Shown: in pieces, positions 1 to 23,988 of the stretch
Layout of the letters: each line of letters begins with the position of its first letter
How positions within the stretch are numbered: the first letter of the stretch is position 1
Assembly: GCA_004026145.2 (NCBI GenBank)
Contig: CP034985.2
Span: 670,720-734,719, forward strand
Direction of reading: 5' to 3'
DNA from: Takifugu bimaculatus
Lineage: Eukaryota; Chordata; Actinopteri; Tetraodontiformes; Tetraodontidae
Length of the DNA: 64,000 nt
The notes under the pieces: generated by a model
Databases searched by the model: none
Told to the model about the DNA's origin: nothing
What the model saw: only the letters and a program-made list of their open reading frames with translations
Made by a program: the position numbers and the translations under genes

Positions 1-387
1 GAATGCTTTGAGACAGCTGGACAGGACGTTGAGGACTACAAATGACAATGACATGATGGGATTGTGCAGGAAAACGTGAGTGGACAGAATGACAGGAAGT
101 GAGACGAGTACTTTTCACGTCCCGATTCCACCGACCTAAGATGGCGACCTGAGGTCTGACCTGTTATCCCACCAGCACAGGCTCTGCCTCCGTGGTCAGA
201 CAAAAACATTTATATGATTTTTTTTTAAATTTCTGTTCACATATTTGACCTTGTTTTTAATCCATTCACTTAAAAATAAAATGTCAATCAAAATCAAATT
301 TCTTCATCTGATTATCACTAAACACAGACGCATTTAAAGACATTTGTTATCTGCCATCAGTCAAGGATCTGGACAGTGAATGCAACA
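1..387 (-). other. 3' flank / 3' UTR side of cdc42bpb
   Basis: Non-coding sequence downstream of the cdc42bpb stop. It is AT-rich between 210 and 350. I see no minus-strand AATAAA signal here, so the transcript end may lie outside the window or use a variant signal. Confidence 0.4.
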
Positions 388-14854
<14,467 letters not shown>

Positions 14855-15450
14855 CCTGGCTGTGGGGAAGTCAGCCACCGGCCCCGCTCACAAGCACACA
14901 CAGCAACAGTCCGGGAATAAGACGGCGCCCAGGCTCCGCTTCCGGGCAAGTCCTGCCGAGCTCAGCCTGCTAACTACGCAGCTAGCGCGTTAGCTCCGGG
15001 GAACATTCCCGACATTTTAAGCGAGCTGAGCTTCCCTGTTTGTTCCCGGCTACAGTTGCTTCGTCGCCTCGCCTTTCAGCCAGCAGCCCACGTCTGTCTG
15101 TCCTCCGCATCGGTTTTTAATCCCGCTAAATCTGGACTTTCCTCTCAGAAGTCGGGATGTTGGTCAGCCCGTCGAGTCTAAGCGGCTGCCCGCTCCTGCT
15201 CCATGTCCTCAGCGCGGCCCTTCCGGCCGGTAACACGTCTGGGAGCTCCGCTCCAGATTCGACTCCAACAACAATGACCGCGGTCACCGACAGCGCGGCC
15301 GCCGGAGAACGACTGCGGGATTTTCGGTGGTTTTAATCTGCCTACCGGTGTGGCGACTCTCCGGGAATATGGCTGAATCCAGAACGGACACTTCAGGGCA
15401 AGGCGACGACAATGACGTATACTTCCTCCCCCTGACATCTTCACAATAAA
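14855..15450 (-). promoter_or_regulatory. CpG-rich 5' region of cdc42bpb
   Basis: GC- and CpG-rich sequence directly upstream of the cdc42bpb start codon, unlike the surrounding AT-rich intergenic DNA. It probably holds the 5' UTR and promoter. I cannot place the transcription start; no TATA box is obvious. Confidence 0.5.
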
Positions 15451-16090
15451 GCAATCAGCAAAACCCCAATTTGTCTGCCTGCGCTGGGAATAAAACGGTT
15501 GTTTTCGTGATGAAGGGATTTTCGGCACTGCGTTCAGGTCTTTTATTGGTAGCTTTAGGATGCAACTTCTTACCAATATGAGCAAACCTAAAAATCCTCG
15601 ATGTCCGGGCCACTAGGTGCTCCATTTAAATGCGGCATAACAGCATGATGGAGGTGTGGCACAGGTTGAAGACAATGACTGGCTGAAGCTTGAGGCAAGG
15701 TGCTACCATGGAGGGTGCAGTGAACCCACTTAACAGGTTGGATGAGCTGACTTTCATCTCTCTTACACACATCCTCTCCTGCTCATTCCCTTCCCTGATG
15801 TGCAGGTAAATGCTCATTCCCTCCCCACACACTTTTACAGAAGCGTGGTGTGTGTGGAGAACTGAGGAAGCTTCATCCCAGCAGATCCAGGCCTAGTTTC
15901 CCCCTGACTTCTGAAGGCCTGTGCATTGGCTTTAGGAGACCCTTTACAGCATTTCTTAAACCTCAGTTCTGGGGGCTGGCATTGTGTAAGGAGACTAGGA
16001 CCCTACATCACAACTATTGTGGTCCGTATCAGTGTTGCACAGGAGGACAGGAAAAAGGAAACCAAGCTTTATTCTGTAGTGCGACTCCAA
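15451..16090. other. Intergenic, no gene recognised
   Basis: Stretch between the cdc42bpb promoter and the interrupted reverse-transcriptase remnant. Short open frames on both strands lack similarity, codon structure or splice sites that I can recognise. Confidence 0.4.
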
Positions 16091-16099
16091 CCACCTCTA

Positions 16100-17035
16100 C
16101 CTCAACAGCACCAAGCTTGAGGAGATGGTGGTGGAAGTCAGAGGGCCTAGGCCCCAATAGGAGACTGTTCGCATCAAGGGTGTTAACGTGGAGTGGGTGC
16201 AGGCCTAGGCTGGGATGAGAATCAGCACCTCCAAATTCGAGGCCATGGTTCTCGACCGGAAAAAGGTGGAGTGCCTTCTCCGGGTAAAGGAGGAGATCCT
16301 GCCCCAAGTGGAGGAGTTTAAGTACCTCGGGGTCTTGTTCACGAGTGAGGGAAGAATGGAGCGGGAGATCGACAGGCGGATCGGTGCGGCGTCCACAGTA
16401 ATGCGGACTCTGCACCGGTCCGTTGTGGTGAAGAGAGAGCTGAGCCGAAAGGCGAAGCTCTCGATTTACCGGTCAATCTTCGTTCCTACCCTCACCTATG
16501 GTCATGAGCTTTGGGTAGTGACCGAAAGAACAAGATCACGGGTACAAGCGGCCGAAATGAGCTTCCTCTGTAGGGTGGCTGGGCTCTCCCTTAGAGATAG
16601 GGTGAGAAGCTCTGCCATCCGGGAGGAGCTCGGAGTAGAGTCGCTGCTCCTCCGCGTTGAGAGGAGCCAGATGGGGTGGCTTGGGCATCTAGTCAGGATG
16701 CCCCCTGGACGCCTCCCTGGTGAGGTGTTCAGGGCATGTCCCTCCGGTAGGAGACCCCCGGGGAGACCCAGGACACGTTGGAGAGACTATGTCTCTCGGC
16801 TGGCCTGGGAACGCCTGGGGATCCCTCCGGATGAGCTGGAGGAGGTAGCTGGTGAGAGGGAAGTCTGGGCTTCTCTCCTTAGGCTGCTGCCCCCGCGACC
16901 CGACCCCGGATAAGCGGTAGAGAATGGATGGATGGATGGATGGATGGGTGCAGGCCTACAGATACCTGGAAGTGCAGCTGGATGAGAAACTGAACAGCCA
17001 AAACAGGCAGAGGAGCCGGTTCATGGGCTGCTGCA
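16100..17035 (+). mobile_element. Old non-LTR reverse-transcriptase remnant, split by a Rex3 insertion
   Basis: Joining 16105-16207 directly to 16959-17035 gives one frame containing TKLEEMVVEVRGPRP and VEWVQAYRYLEVQLDEKL, with one internal stop. This resembles the KTKEMVVDF ... YKYLGV ... LDNKL part of L2/CR1-type reverse transcriptases in fish genomes. It is a decayed fragment. The frame continues across the duplicated target site, which supports the reconstruction. Confidence 0.6.
16208..16944 (+). mobile_element. Rex3 (RTE clade) non-LTR retrotransposon, 5'-truncated, copy 1
   Basis: Encodes the C-terminal end of the Rex3 reverse-transcriptase protein in one open frame (16215-16913: ILPQVEEFKYLGVLFTSEGR, YRSIFVPTLTYGHELW, RWRDYVSRLAWERLG), then the 3' end CCCGACCCCGGATAAGCGG and a short ATGG tandem tail. 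The same protein appears in the copies at 24.0 and 51.8 kb. It is flanked by a direct repeat, TGGGTGCAGGCCTA, at 16194-16207 and 16945-16958. 5' truncation is typical of target-primed reverse transcription; the fragment cannot move on its own. Confidence 0.92.
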
Positions 17036-17039
17036 CTGA

Positions 17040-18016
17040 CTGACTCAGGTCGTGTGATTCCTGCTTACATAGCAGAAACATAGTGGAAACTCAGGCACTT
17101 TAAACTCACTTATGATAGTATTTTTTATTGCATGCTTTTTAAATTGGTAGGTTTTTATTCTAAATAGTCTGGAAGTTTTAAATTTTCCACTGTATGAATA
17201 AAAATATCTGTTCTATATAAATGTGACTATATATAAATTTACCTGAAATGACAGCAGCTGGTTAATATATTCATACATTTCGTTATTAAGACAAAGAAAT
17301 TCAAAATTGACTGACGAATCGCTCAGAAAAACGTGACTTTTTCCTTTTTGCTCTTTTATTTTGGAGGCTGAAAACTTATTTCCGGATAGCGGTCTTGTGT
17401 GATCTTGGCTGACTTGATGCTGCTGTCTGTCACTCCCTGAGGAACAGAGAGGCCCCGCCCTCTCACACCGGAAAAGCTGCGGAGTCGTGACGTAACGTCG
17501 TGATGGACAGGACTCGGGAGCGACTGGTTCCGCCTTTATGTCCACTAGCTTAGAGAATATTAATAAGAGCCACTGCAAAAGTGTCCAGTAAAACGTTTTT
17601 TCACGTCCCGTATCACTGTCATTTATTCATCTGTGTCTTAGGGCAAAATGAAAGTTTGATAGTCTGTTAATTAGTTGATAATTGAGGGGATAATAACTAA
17701 TCAACATTAATTAAAACATAACATCCGAAATGGTTCAAGCCTTTATTCAGAGGTTGTGTAGCTGCCAAAAATATAACGAAAAAACATAACAAAACGTAAA
17801 AATATATGCATACAGACACACACGCACATACACACACACGCATGTACACAGACACACATGCACACACACCCCACCTATGTGCTTGTACACCTCCTCCCGC
17901 TCCAGGACTGGCAGGTCCAGATGGAACCTGAGCTGTAGTTCCTCTGTTGGTTGTAACTGGACTTGGTGTCAATAAAGTTATTTTGTAAGAGTTTCAACTG
18001 CAGTCAGTCAATGTAC
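17040..18016. other. Intergenic AT-rich stretch with short CA-rich tract
   Basis: AT-rich DNA at 17100-17300 and 17570-17780, a degenerate (CA)n tract at 17810-17870, and no gene that I recognise. Open frames here lack recognisable similarity. Confidence 0.4.
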
Positions 18017-18050
18017 AATCTGCTTACAGCCAATCAGCTGTAAGCAGATT
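18017..18050. repeat. Perfect 14-bp inverted repeat with 6-base loop
   Basis: AATCTGCTTACAGC is followed by CAATCA and then the exact reverse complement GCTGTAAGCAGATT. The loop contributes to a CCAAT pentamer. It lies about 620 bp upstream of the peripherin-like start codon. It could form a hairpin or be a remnant of a small element; its function is unknown. Confidence 0.8.
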
Positions 18051-18670
18051 AGATCCAGGAAGCAGCAGCTGTCAGGAAACTCAGTTTTTATTTAGGTCCT
18101 GAAAAGTCAAGCAACACTCAGCTGCTGGTGCATTATGGGAAATCAGTGATACAGGGACGCATGGACGGACAGATATCCTGATTTGTCCTCAGCTGCAGAG
18201 CTAAAAGACAGTGTGGAGGTTGAGAGGAAGAGCGTGCGGTCTGACTGATCCAGTGGATGGAGACCCTGCTACTGGACCATCTGGGGATCTCAAAGGTCAC
18301 CCGCTGGAAGCCGGGGACGGACCAACCACTTCCTGGTGGATCCATGATTTTTTTCATCTTTCGTGCTCCATAGACATCTCGTCCTGCTTGTTGTGCTAGA
18401 GCCCACAGAGCTACAGCCTAAAATATCTCCCTAAGCTTCTTATGAAGCTTTTGAACAGAGGCCAGATCCTGAAAGTTCGACCTCAGAGCTCTGGACTTGC
18501 AGGCTGCTGCTGCCGTCTGCTGAAAGGATGATTTACTGGACCTGGACATTTAAAGGTGGCTCGGACGTGGCTCCACTGTGAAGAACACCTGCGGTACCTG
18601 GTGGCCGGTAGCGCTGCCACGGTTTTTGGCCATGTTTTTGGTCGTTTGGACGTGACAAAGATCATCTGAC

Positions 18671-19115
18671 ATGACAGTAGGTAAAGTGACTTTTACAAAG
18701 GTGGAGAGAGAGAAGCTCGCTGAGGTCCTCTGGCTGCTCAACTGGGTTTCTGTACTGACAGGAGCGATGCTTCTGGGGCTTGGTGTGTTCCTCAAGGTGG
18801 AGATACAGAAGTGGCAGGAAGTGATGTCAGAGCAGGGGATCCTTTATGTGCCACATATGCTGATCACCACAGGCCTGGTCGCCTGCTGCATCAACTTCTT
18901 AGGAGCAAAGATCTGCCTTGATTGTACTGACACCAATAAGTTCCTGCGCTGGAAGCTTGTCATGATGCCATACATCATCTGCACCTTCTTCTTCACCTCC
19001 TGTGTCCTGGTGGGGGCGCTCTTGTGCTACAGCATCCGCAGTCATCTGGAGGAGTCGTTGCTCCTGGGACTGTGGAACGCCATGCGCTACTACAAGGACA
19101 CGGACACACCAGGCC
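18671..19115 (+). CDS. Peripherin-2/ROM1-family photoreceptor tetraspanin, exon 1, cut by assembly gap
   Basis: ATG at 18671 opens about 148 residues before the run of N. The sequence begins MTVGKVTFTKVEREKLAEVL and has three hydrophobic segments at about residues 20-41, 57-80 and 97-122, matching the first three membrane spans of peripherin-2/ROM1. It ends with NAMRYYKDTDTPG, the conserved stretch just before the large cysteine-rich disc-lumen loop. Family members form oligomers that shape the rims of photoreceptor outer-segment discs. The large loop, the fourth span and the remaining exons must lie in the gap. Similarity is closer to peripherin-2 than to mammalian ROM1, but its place in a 14q32-type block suggests a third, peripherin-like paralogue. 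Confidence 0.85.
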
Positions 19116-19215
19116 NNNNNNNNNNNNNNNNNNNNNNNNNNNNNNNNNNNNNNNNNNNNNNNNNNNNNNNNNNNNNNNNNNNNNNNNNNNNNNNNNNNNN
19201 NNNNNNNNNNNNNNN
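19116..19215. other. Assembly gap (100 N)
   Basis: Exactly 100 undetermined bases, the usual placeholder for a gap of unknown size. Exons 2 onward of the peripherin-like gene and exons 7 onward of mark3 are both missing from the window and would fit only here, so the real gap should be many kilobases. Confidence 0.95.
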
Positions 19216-19480
19216 GAGAGTGAGGAGGGAAGGAGAGAAGAGATAGAGGAAAGTGGGGACTGAGAGAGAACAGGGAGACATTGAGGGAGTAGAGAGAGGG
19301 GAGAGTGAGGAGTTAGAAGTGAGAGAGAAAAGAGGGAGGAGGGTGAGAGAACAGAGACATGCAGGGAGTAGAGAGACAGAAAAGTAAGGAATGAGAGAGA
19401 ATGGAGAGAAAGAGAGGAGAGAGAGAGAGAAAGAAAAGAGAGAGGGAGAAAGAGACAAAAGAGGAGAGGACAGATACACA
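19216..19480. repeat. GA-rich simple repeat beside the gap
   Basis: Degenerate GAGA/GGGAGA purine sequence abuts the gap and ends at the mark3 exon-6 donor. Low complexity of this type commonly breaks assemblies. Confidence 0.85.
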
Positions 19481-19481
19481 C

Positions 19482-22400
19482 CTGTCTAAATTTGGCTCTG
19501 GCCTCCTTTTCCTTCATTCGTCCATGAGCGACGAGATAGTCAAACACTTCTCCTGCACACACAGGGGAACAAGAGACCATCTGCAGCTCAAACATGGGTG
19601 AAATTAAACGCAACACTGGGTCAAAGGTCGCGGGCCGTGCATGTGACCTGTCCTTAGATGATTTAGCTGTTAAAGGCCTTTATGTATAATATGGGAAAGA
19701 GCTGGGAGACGTTTGGCTGTGGTTTATAAAGCTGATGAAGATGGTAAAATGACTAAAATATTATGGGATGCTGAGATGTGACATTCACAGTCCTAAATCT
19801 GAAATCATGATCTCAGCAAATCCCAGGGGTCAAACAATTCCCACAACGAGTTACCTCTTATTACCGTAGATTATTGATAAGGAGGAATTCAAATACATGT
19901 ACATGGCACAAACTGTCCACTATTTAATAACTTTCCCAACTCACAGGGATGGGCTTCCATTCTCATCCTCCAAGTGGGGTTCTAGGGATATCCACTACGA
20001 TGGGCTTCTTGACTTTAAAGTGTAACTCCACCCTCAGGTGTCAGCTAACGTGTGTCTAGGCTTCAAAAAAGCCTTGATAAGGGCGGGGATCATGGAGCAG
20101 TTAAGATACAGGCCAGCAACTAACATCCAATAACTATTAAACCTCCAAAGAACAAAATATGCAATGCTAACTACCTACTCCATAAAAACTTGGGTTCCCT
20201 TTCTAATCACAATGCTCTCAATCCAACCTACTCGGTTGGGTTCCAACCATAGAGCGTCACTATTACACTTTTAAGACAAACTAGCGTAAATTTAAATACT
20301 TTGACTAAAATATTAAGTTGGACCAAAAGCAATCAGCATAATCATTACTTCATACCCAAATACACATGTTCTGAACAGAAAAAGTGGTTTTGGGGTTTAG
20401 TTCTTCTTTAATGGTTCGCGACTGTCTTACCAATTGCCTGGAAAATCTTTGTTTCTGTATTTTCATCTACGATCATCTATGAAAGCATATGGAATACATG
20501 CTGTGGAAGCCTTCTCTTACAATTCTCTACAACACACAACAAAAAGAGGGTTGGTCTCTATACTCACTTATCAGGATGCCTCTTATGGAACCCTCACTAT
20601 ATACATGTATGGTCTAGTGAACTGGAGCGTGACATCAGAGGTGCTTCACTGGACTGGGAAAAGATTTGAACCTCTTTTATTTATGCTTCTAAACACTCAA
20701 ATTATCAATAACTCAATCTCAATTCTAACCACAGGATTTGCCCGACTCCAGGAAAAGCTTCCTCGTGAACTTTTGGTATCTCCAATCTGCAGCTTGTGCT
20801 TACATGTATGTATAGGCTCATATATTCACGTACACTGGGAATGGATGGACGTGAGGCTTTTGTGGAAGGAGCTCTATACCATTCTCCTGAATGTTCTGGA
20901 TGGCACTGTACCATGTTCTTGCACTGTTCCGCTCATGAATGATACCACCCCACTAAAGCTGTCCTGCTGGAAAAGAGGGCGCCTCCTGCCAAAACTCCTC
21001 CTGCATCACTGCTGCCAAAACGCTGCTGGATCTGTGCTAAAAACCTCCCCATACAGCCTCAACAAATGAACACATATGGGGGGGGGGCAGGAAAGCAGGC
21101 TGCTGGAGGTGATGCTGTTCTGGCTGGGCAGCCTTTGGCACAAAAGATGAAGGAACTGTTGTCAAGACTATTCTTATGTTGTTAGGTGGAGAATTAACTC
21201 TAATGTCCTGCAACAGTTTCAGAAATCCTGGGGAAGGGGGTCGCCACCAGCTTGTATCTTCTCTTTTCTTTCTTTTTCCGTATTTCTAATTGCAATGTTC
21301 CTGTCTCACTTGTGTGTCTTTCTGTATTTGTTTACATTTAAAAATGATAAAGGTTGTTTCCATTGAATAGAGAGACAGACTGACCTCCACTGGCGTACTC
21401 CATCACCAGATACAGAGTCTTCTCCGTCTCTATCACCTCAAACAGCTTCACTGTAGACAGACAGGTGAGACAGACAGTCACACAGGTGAGACCGAGTTGG
21501 GGCAGGTGTGACAGACAGTCGGGCGGATGTGACAGACAGACAGTCAGGTGTGGCAGGCAGGTGAGACAGACAGTCAATCAGGTGAGTCAAACAGGTGAGA
21601 CAGAGAATAAGAGAGGTCAGACATACAGTCAGGTGAGACAGAGAGTCAGGCAGGTGAAACAGATAGTCAGACAGGCAAGACAGACAAACAAACAGGTGAG
21701 ACAGACAGTCAGATACTTGAGACAGGCATTGAGACAGGTGTGACAGACAGTCAGGCAGGTGAGTCCGACAGTCAGATACTTGAGACAGGCATTGAGACAG
21801 GTGTGACAGACAGTCAGGCAGGTGAGTCCGACAGTCAGGCAGGTGAGCCAAACAGACAGACGGGTGAGCCAGACAGGCAGGCAGCAGAGACAGACAGGTG
21901 AGCCACAGAGTCAAACAGACAGGTGAGACAGTCAGACATGCAAGCCAGACAGTTAGACAGATGTACCAGTAAGACAGGTGAGAGACAGACAGGTTACTAC
22001 AGCCGAACTGTTATTTTACTCACCAATGTTGGGATGATTTAGAATCTTCATTATTCTCACTTCTCTGAAGAGCTGACAGACAGACAGACAGACAGACAGA
22101 TAGGTGTGGGTTAGAGACTGACAGGTGTTGTGAAGGTGCTTTTGAGAGCAGCCTGGCTTGGTGTTGCGGGGGGATTCCCTGTGCCTCACCTTCTGCAGGC
22201 TGGTCGGGTTCAGCTGAGTCTTGTCAATAATTTTGACTGCCACCTTTAAGAAGAAGAGTTTAACTTCCTGTTGAACAGTTTAACTTCCTGTTGGAGGACC
22301 AATAACACAACTCTCTGTGACCAGTGGGCTCCTCTCACCTCTCTCCCAGTCAGAACGTGTCGAGCCAGCTTCACTTTGGCGAAGTTGCCCTTCCCGATGG

Positions 22401-22808
22401 TTTTCAGCAGGCGGTAGTTGCCCACATGTGGCGACTCTTCAGCGGTTTTGCCCCGAGCAGAACAGGCGGTGTGAGACGGCTGCCTGCGACTATCCTTCAC
22501 CGATGTCTGCTGTCAGGAGGAAAATACAAGCTTTCACCAACGGTGTAGGACAAGTAAAGCCGTCAGAAACATCCAGACTATAGTTTGCCAAAACAGCATG
22601 AACCGGACTGGCTATACGTCACTGAGCTTTGACTCCACCTAAACACCAGAGGTGTTGAGGAACGACCCAACAGGTTCCGACAACTCCTTCACTTATGGTT
22701 GACTTTATATACAAGCCCCTCTATAGGACTTGAGTTCAAATACGAAGCCCAACTCACGTTGTCCACGTCCCGCTCGCTGACGGTGGGCAGAGGGGTCCTG
22801 GTGGACAT
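19482..22808 (-). CDS. mark3: MAP/microtubule affinity-regulating kinase 3 (mark3), coding exons 1-6 only
   Basis: AMPK-related kinase that phosphorylates microtubule-associated proteins and controls cell polarity. Start ATG at 22808; the first exon encodes MSTRTPLPTVSERDVDN, close to the mammalian MARK3 N-terminus. Exons with clean GT/AG sites and consistent phase: 22758-22808, 22339-22506 (GNYRLLKTIGKGNFAKVKLA), 22190-22243 (VAVKIIDKTQLNPTSLQK), 22024-22072 (LFREVRIMKILNHPNI), 21385-21450 (hinge region, YLVMEYASGG), 19482-19552 (GEVFDYLVAHGRMKEKEA). Together they give 153 residues, ending at FRQ before the HRD catalytic loop. The rest (kinase C-lobe, UBA, KA1) is absent and presumably in the adjoining gap. 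MARK2 is the main alternative, but its N-terminus fits less well. Confidence 0.9.
20440..21260 (+). mobile_element. Probable L1-like LINE 3' remnant in mark3 intron 5
   Basis: The longest open frame (20434-21069) and its shifted frames carry fragments such as WKELYTILLNVLDGTVPCS that resemble the C-terminal region of fish L1 ORF2 proteins. It is decayed by stops and frameshifts, lies antisense to mark3 within an intron of about 1.8 kb, and shows no splice or codon evidence for a host gene. A poly-G run of seven or more occurs at 21079. Confidence 0.4.
21460..21990. repeat. Degenerate GACAGACAGTCAGGCAGGTGA minisatellite in mark3 intron 4
   Basis: Many imperfect copies of a roughly 20-bp CAGACAGTCAGGTGAGA-type motif. 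A longer block containing GTCCGACAGTCAGATACTTG is repeated once near 21700-21835, an internal duplication. The opposite-strand frame reads as repeating CLSHL and is not a gene. Confidence 0.85.
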
Positions 22809-23320
22809 CTTAGCCGGATCACTGAGAGGTAGGCCCGGTCATGAAGACGGCTATCCGAACCTCTCTGATCTTAGCGGACTGTCTGCGAGTTGCTATTCCT
22901 TCAGACCGGCTTCATTTGGCCAAGCTAAGGCCCGGTAGCACTGGTACGGGAACAGGGTGTTATCTGTCCCGGCTGCGCCCGGGACGCTTTATTGTTGAGT
23001 AGTTTTTCAGTGACATAGATCCAAACTAAACCGGATCACCAGTTCCTCTTTAGTACGTTAGCTTTCCAGCCTGTGGCAGTCCAGCTAATCCACCAGCTGT
23101 ACGTTCATGGGACCTGATCTGGTTCGGTCCGTCTCCTGGACACCAGTTCGATTCTGAGAGTCTGTCAGCAGGACCGTGGAAAGATTTTCAGATCCTCCTC
23201 ATCTTCTGCAGAGCGCTCCTCCGATTCAGGTTCCCCTAGCTAGCCACATCCAAGATGGAGGCCCGAGCAGCGCGAGTGCAGTAACAGGAAGTGGCGTCAT
23301 ACGCAGCGCAACAGATGATT
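22809..23320 (-). promoter_or_regulatory. 5' region of mark3
   Basis: Moderately GC-rich sequence upstream of the mark3 start codon, including a CpG-rich patch near 22965-22990 and another near 23255-23345. It probably contains the 5' UTR and promoter. The transcription start cannot be fixed from sequence alone. Confidence 0.4.
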
Positions 23321-23349
23321 GGTCAGTGAGAAGAGCGGCGGCGTTTCTT

Positions 23350-23974
23350 GTTGCTGGGGTAACTGAACCGTCGGAGAGTTACAAGAGTCATTCCAGAATT
23401 GGAATACATTTCTGTCCGTGGTTAAAAAAACCAAAATATTTACTCTTTGACCAGATCTCCGTTGTGCTCCTTTTGATGTTCTCATGTTCAGTTTTTATCC
23501 GAGTCATCTGGTTTATCCTTCAAAAAATATGTTTTATCATATAACTTTTACAACATTACCATGATTCTAACCCTGATCTTGTCACCGTTACGTTGTAATT
23601 TTAAAAATAAGTGTTGGGTTAAGAATTTTGATGTAAATAATTTTGAATTACTTATTCAGTTTAACTTTTTCAGTTTCAATTATGTGCATGATGCATTTGA
23701 GAAAATATTTTTAAAAATAAATGTTGAAATTAGTTAAAAAAAAAAAAACAACTGAAAAGTTGAATGCGCTTGAATTGAGTAGAATTCAAAATTCACTTAA
23801 ATGAGTCAACTATCGGAACCTGCAATATTTTTGAAATATTATTACAATATTTTTGTATATCCAAATAAAATATATCAGAAAAAGTGGACTGGTTGATGGT
23901 TGAGCTGGATGAATCACATTATATGATGGTTTATGACCTGTTTTTCTAGAAAATACCATCGTTTAAAAATGTAA
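23350..23974. other. AT-rich intergenic stretch
   Basis: AT-rich DNA with a run of A at about 23737-23748. No gene, repeat family or regulatory element is recognised. It ends at the target site of the Rex3 insertion. Confidence 0.4.
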
Positions 23975-23988
23975 AATAAAGGGTCCAT

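Noticed and set aside
16215..16913. A 232-residue open frame that looks like a conserved protein
   Set aside because: It is the Rex3 reverse-transcriptase C-terminus; the same sequence occurs at 24.1 and 52.0 kb and it has target duplications.
19216..19480. GA-rich open frames next to the gap
   Set aside because: Low-complexity purine repeat; the frames arise from composition and from reading through N.
20434..21069. A 211-residue plus-strand open frame in a mark3 intron
   Set aside because: No domain, no splice sites, and neighbouring frames carry LINE-like pieces; treated as a retrotransposon remnant.
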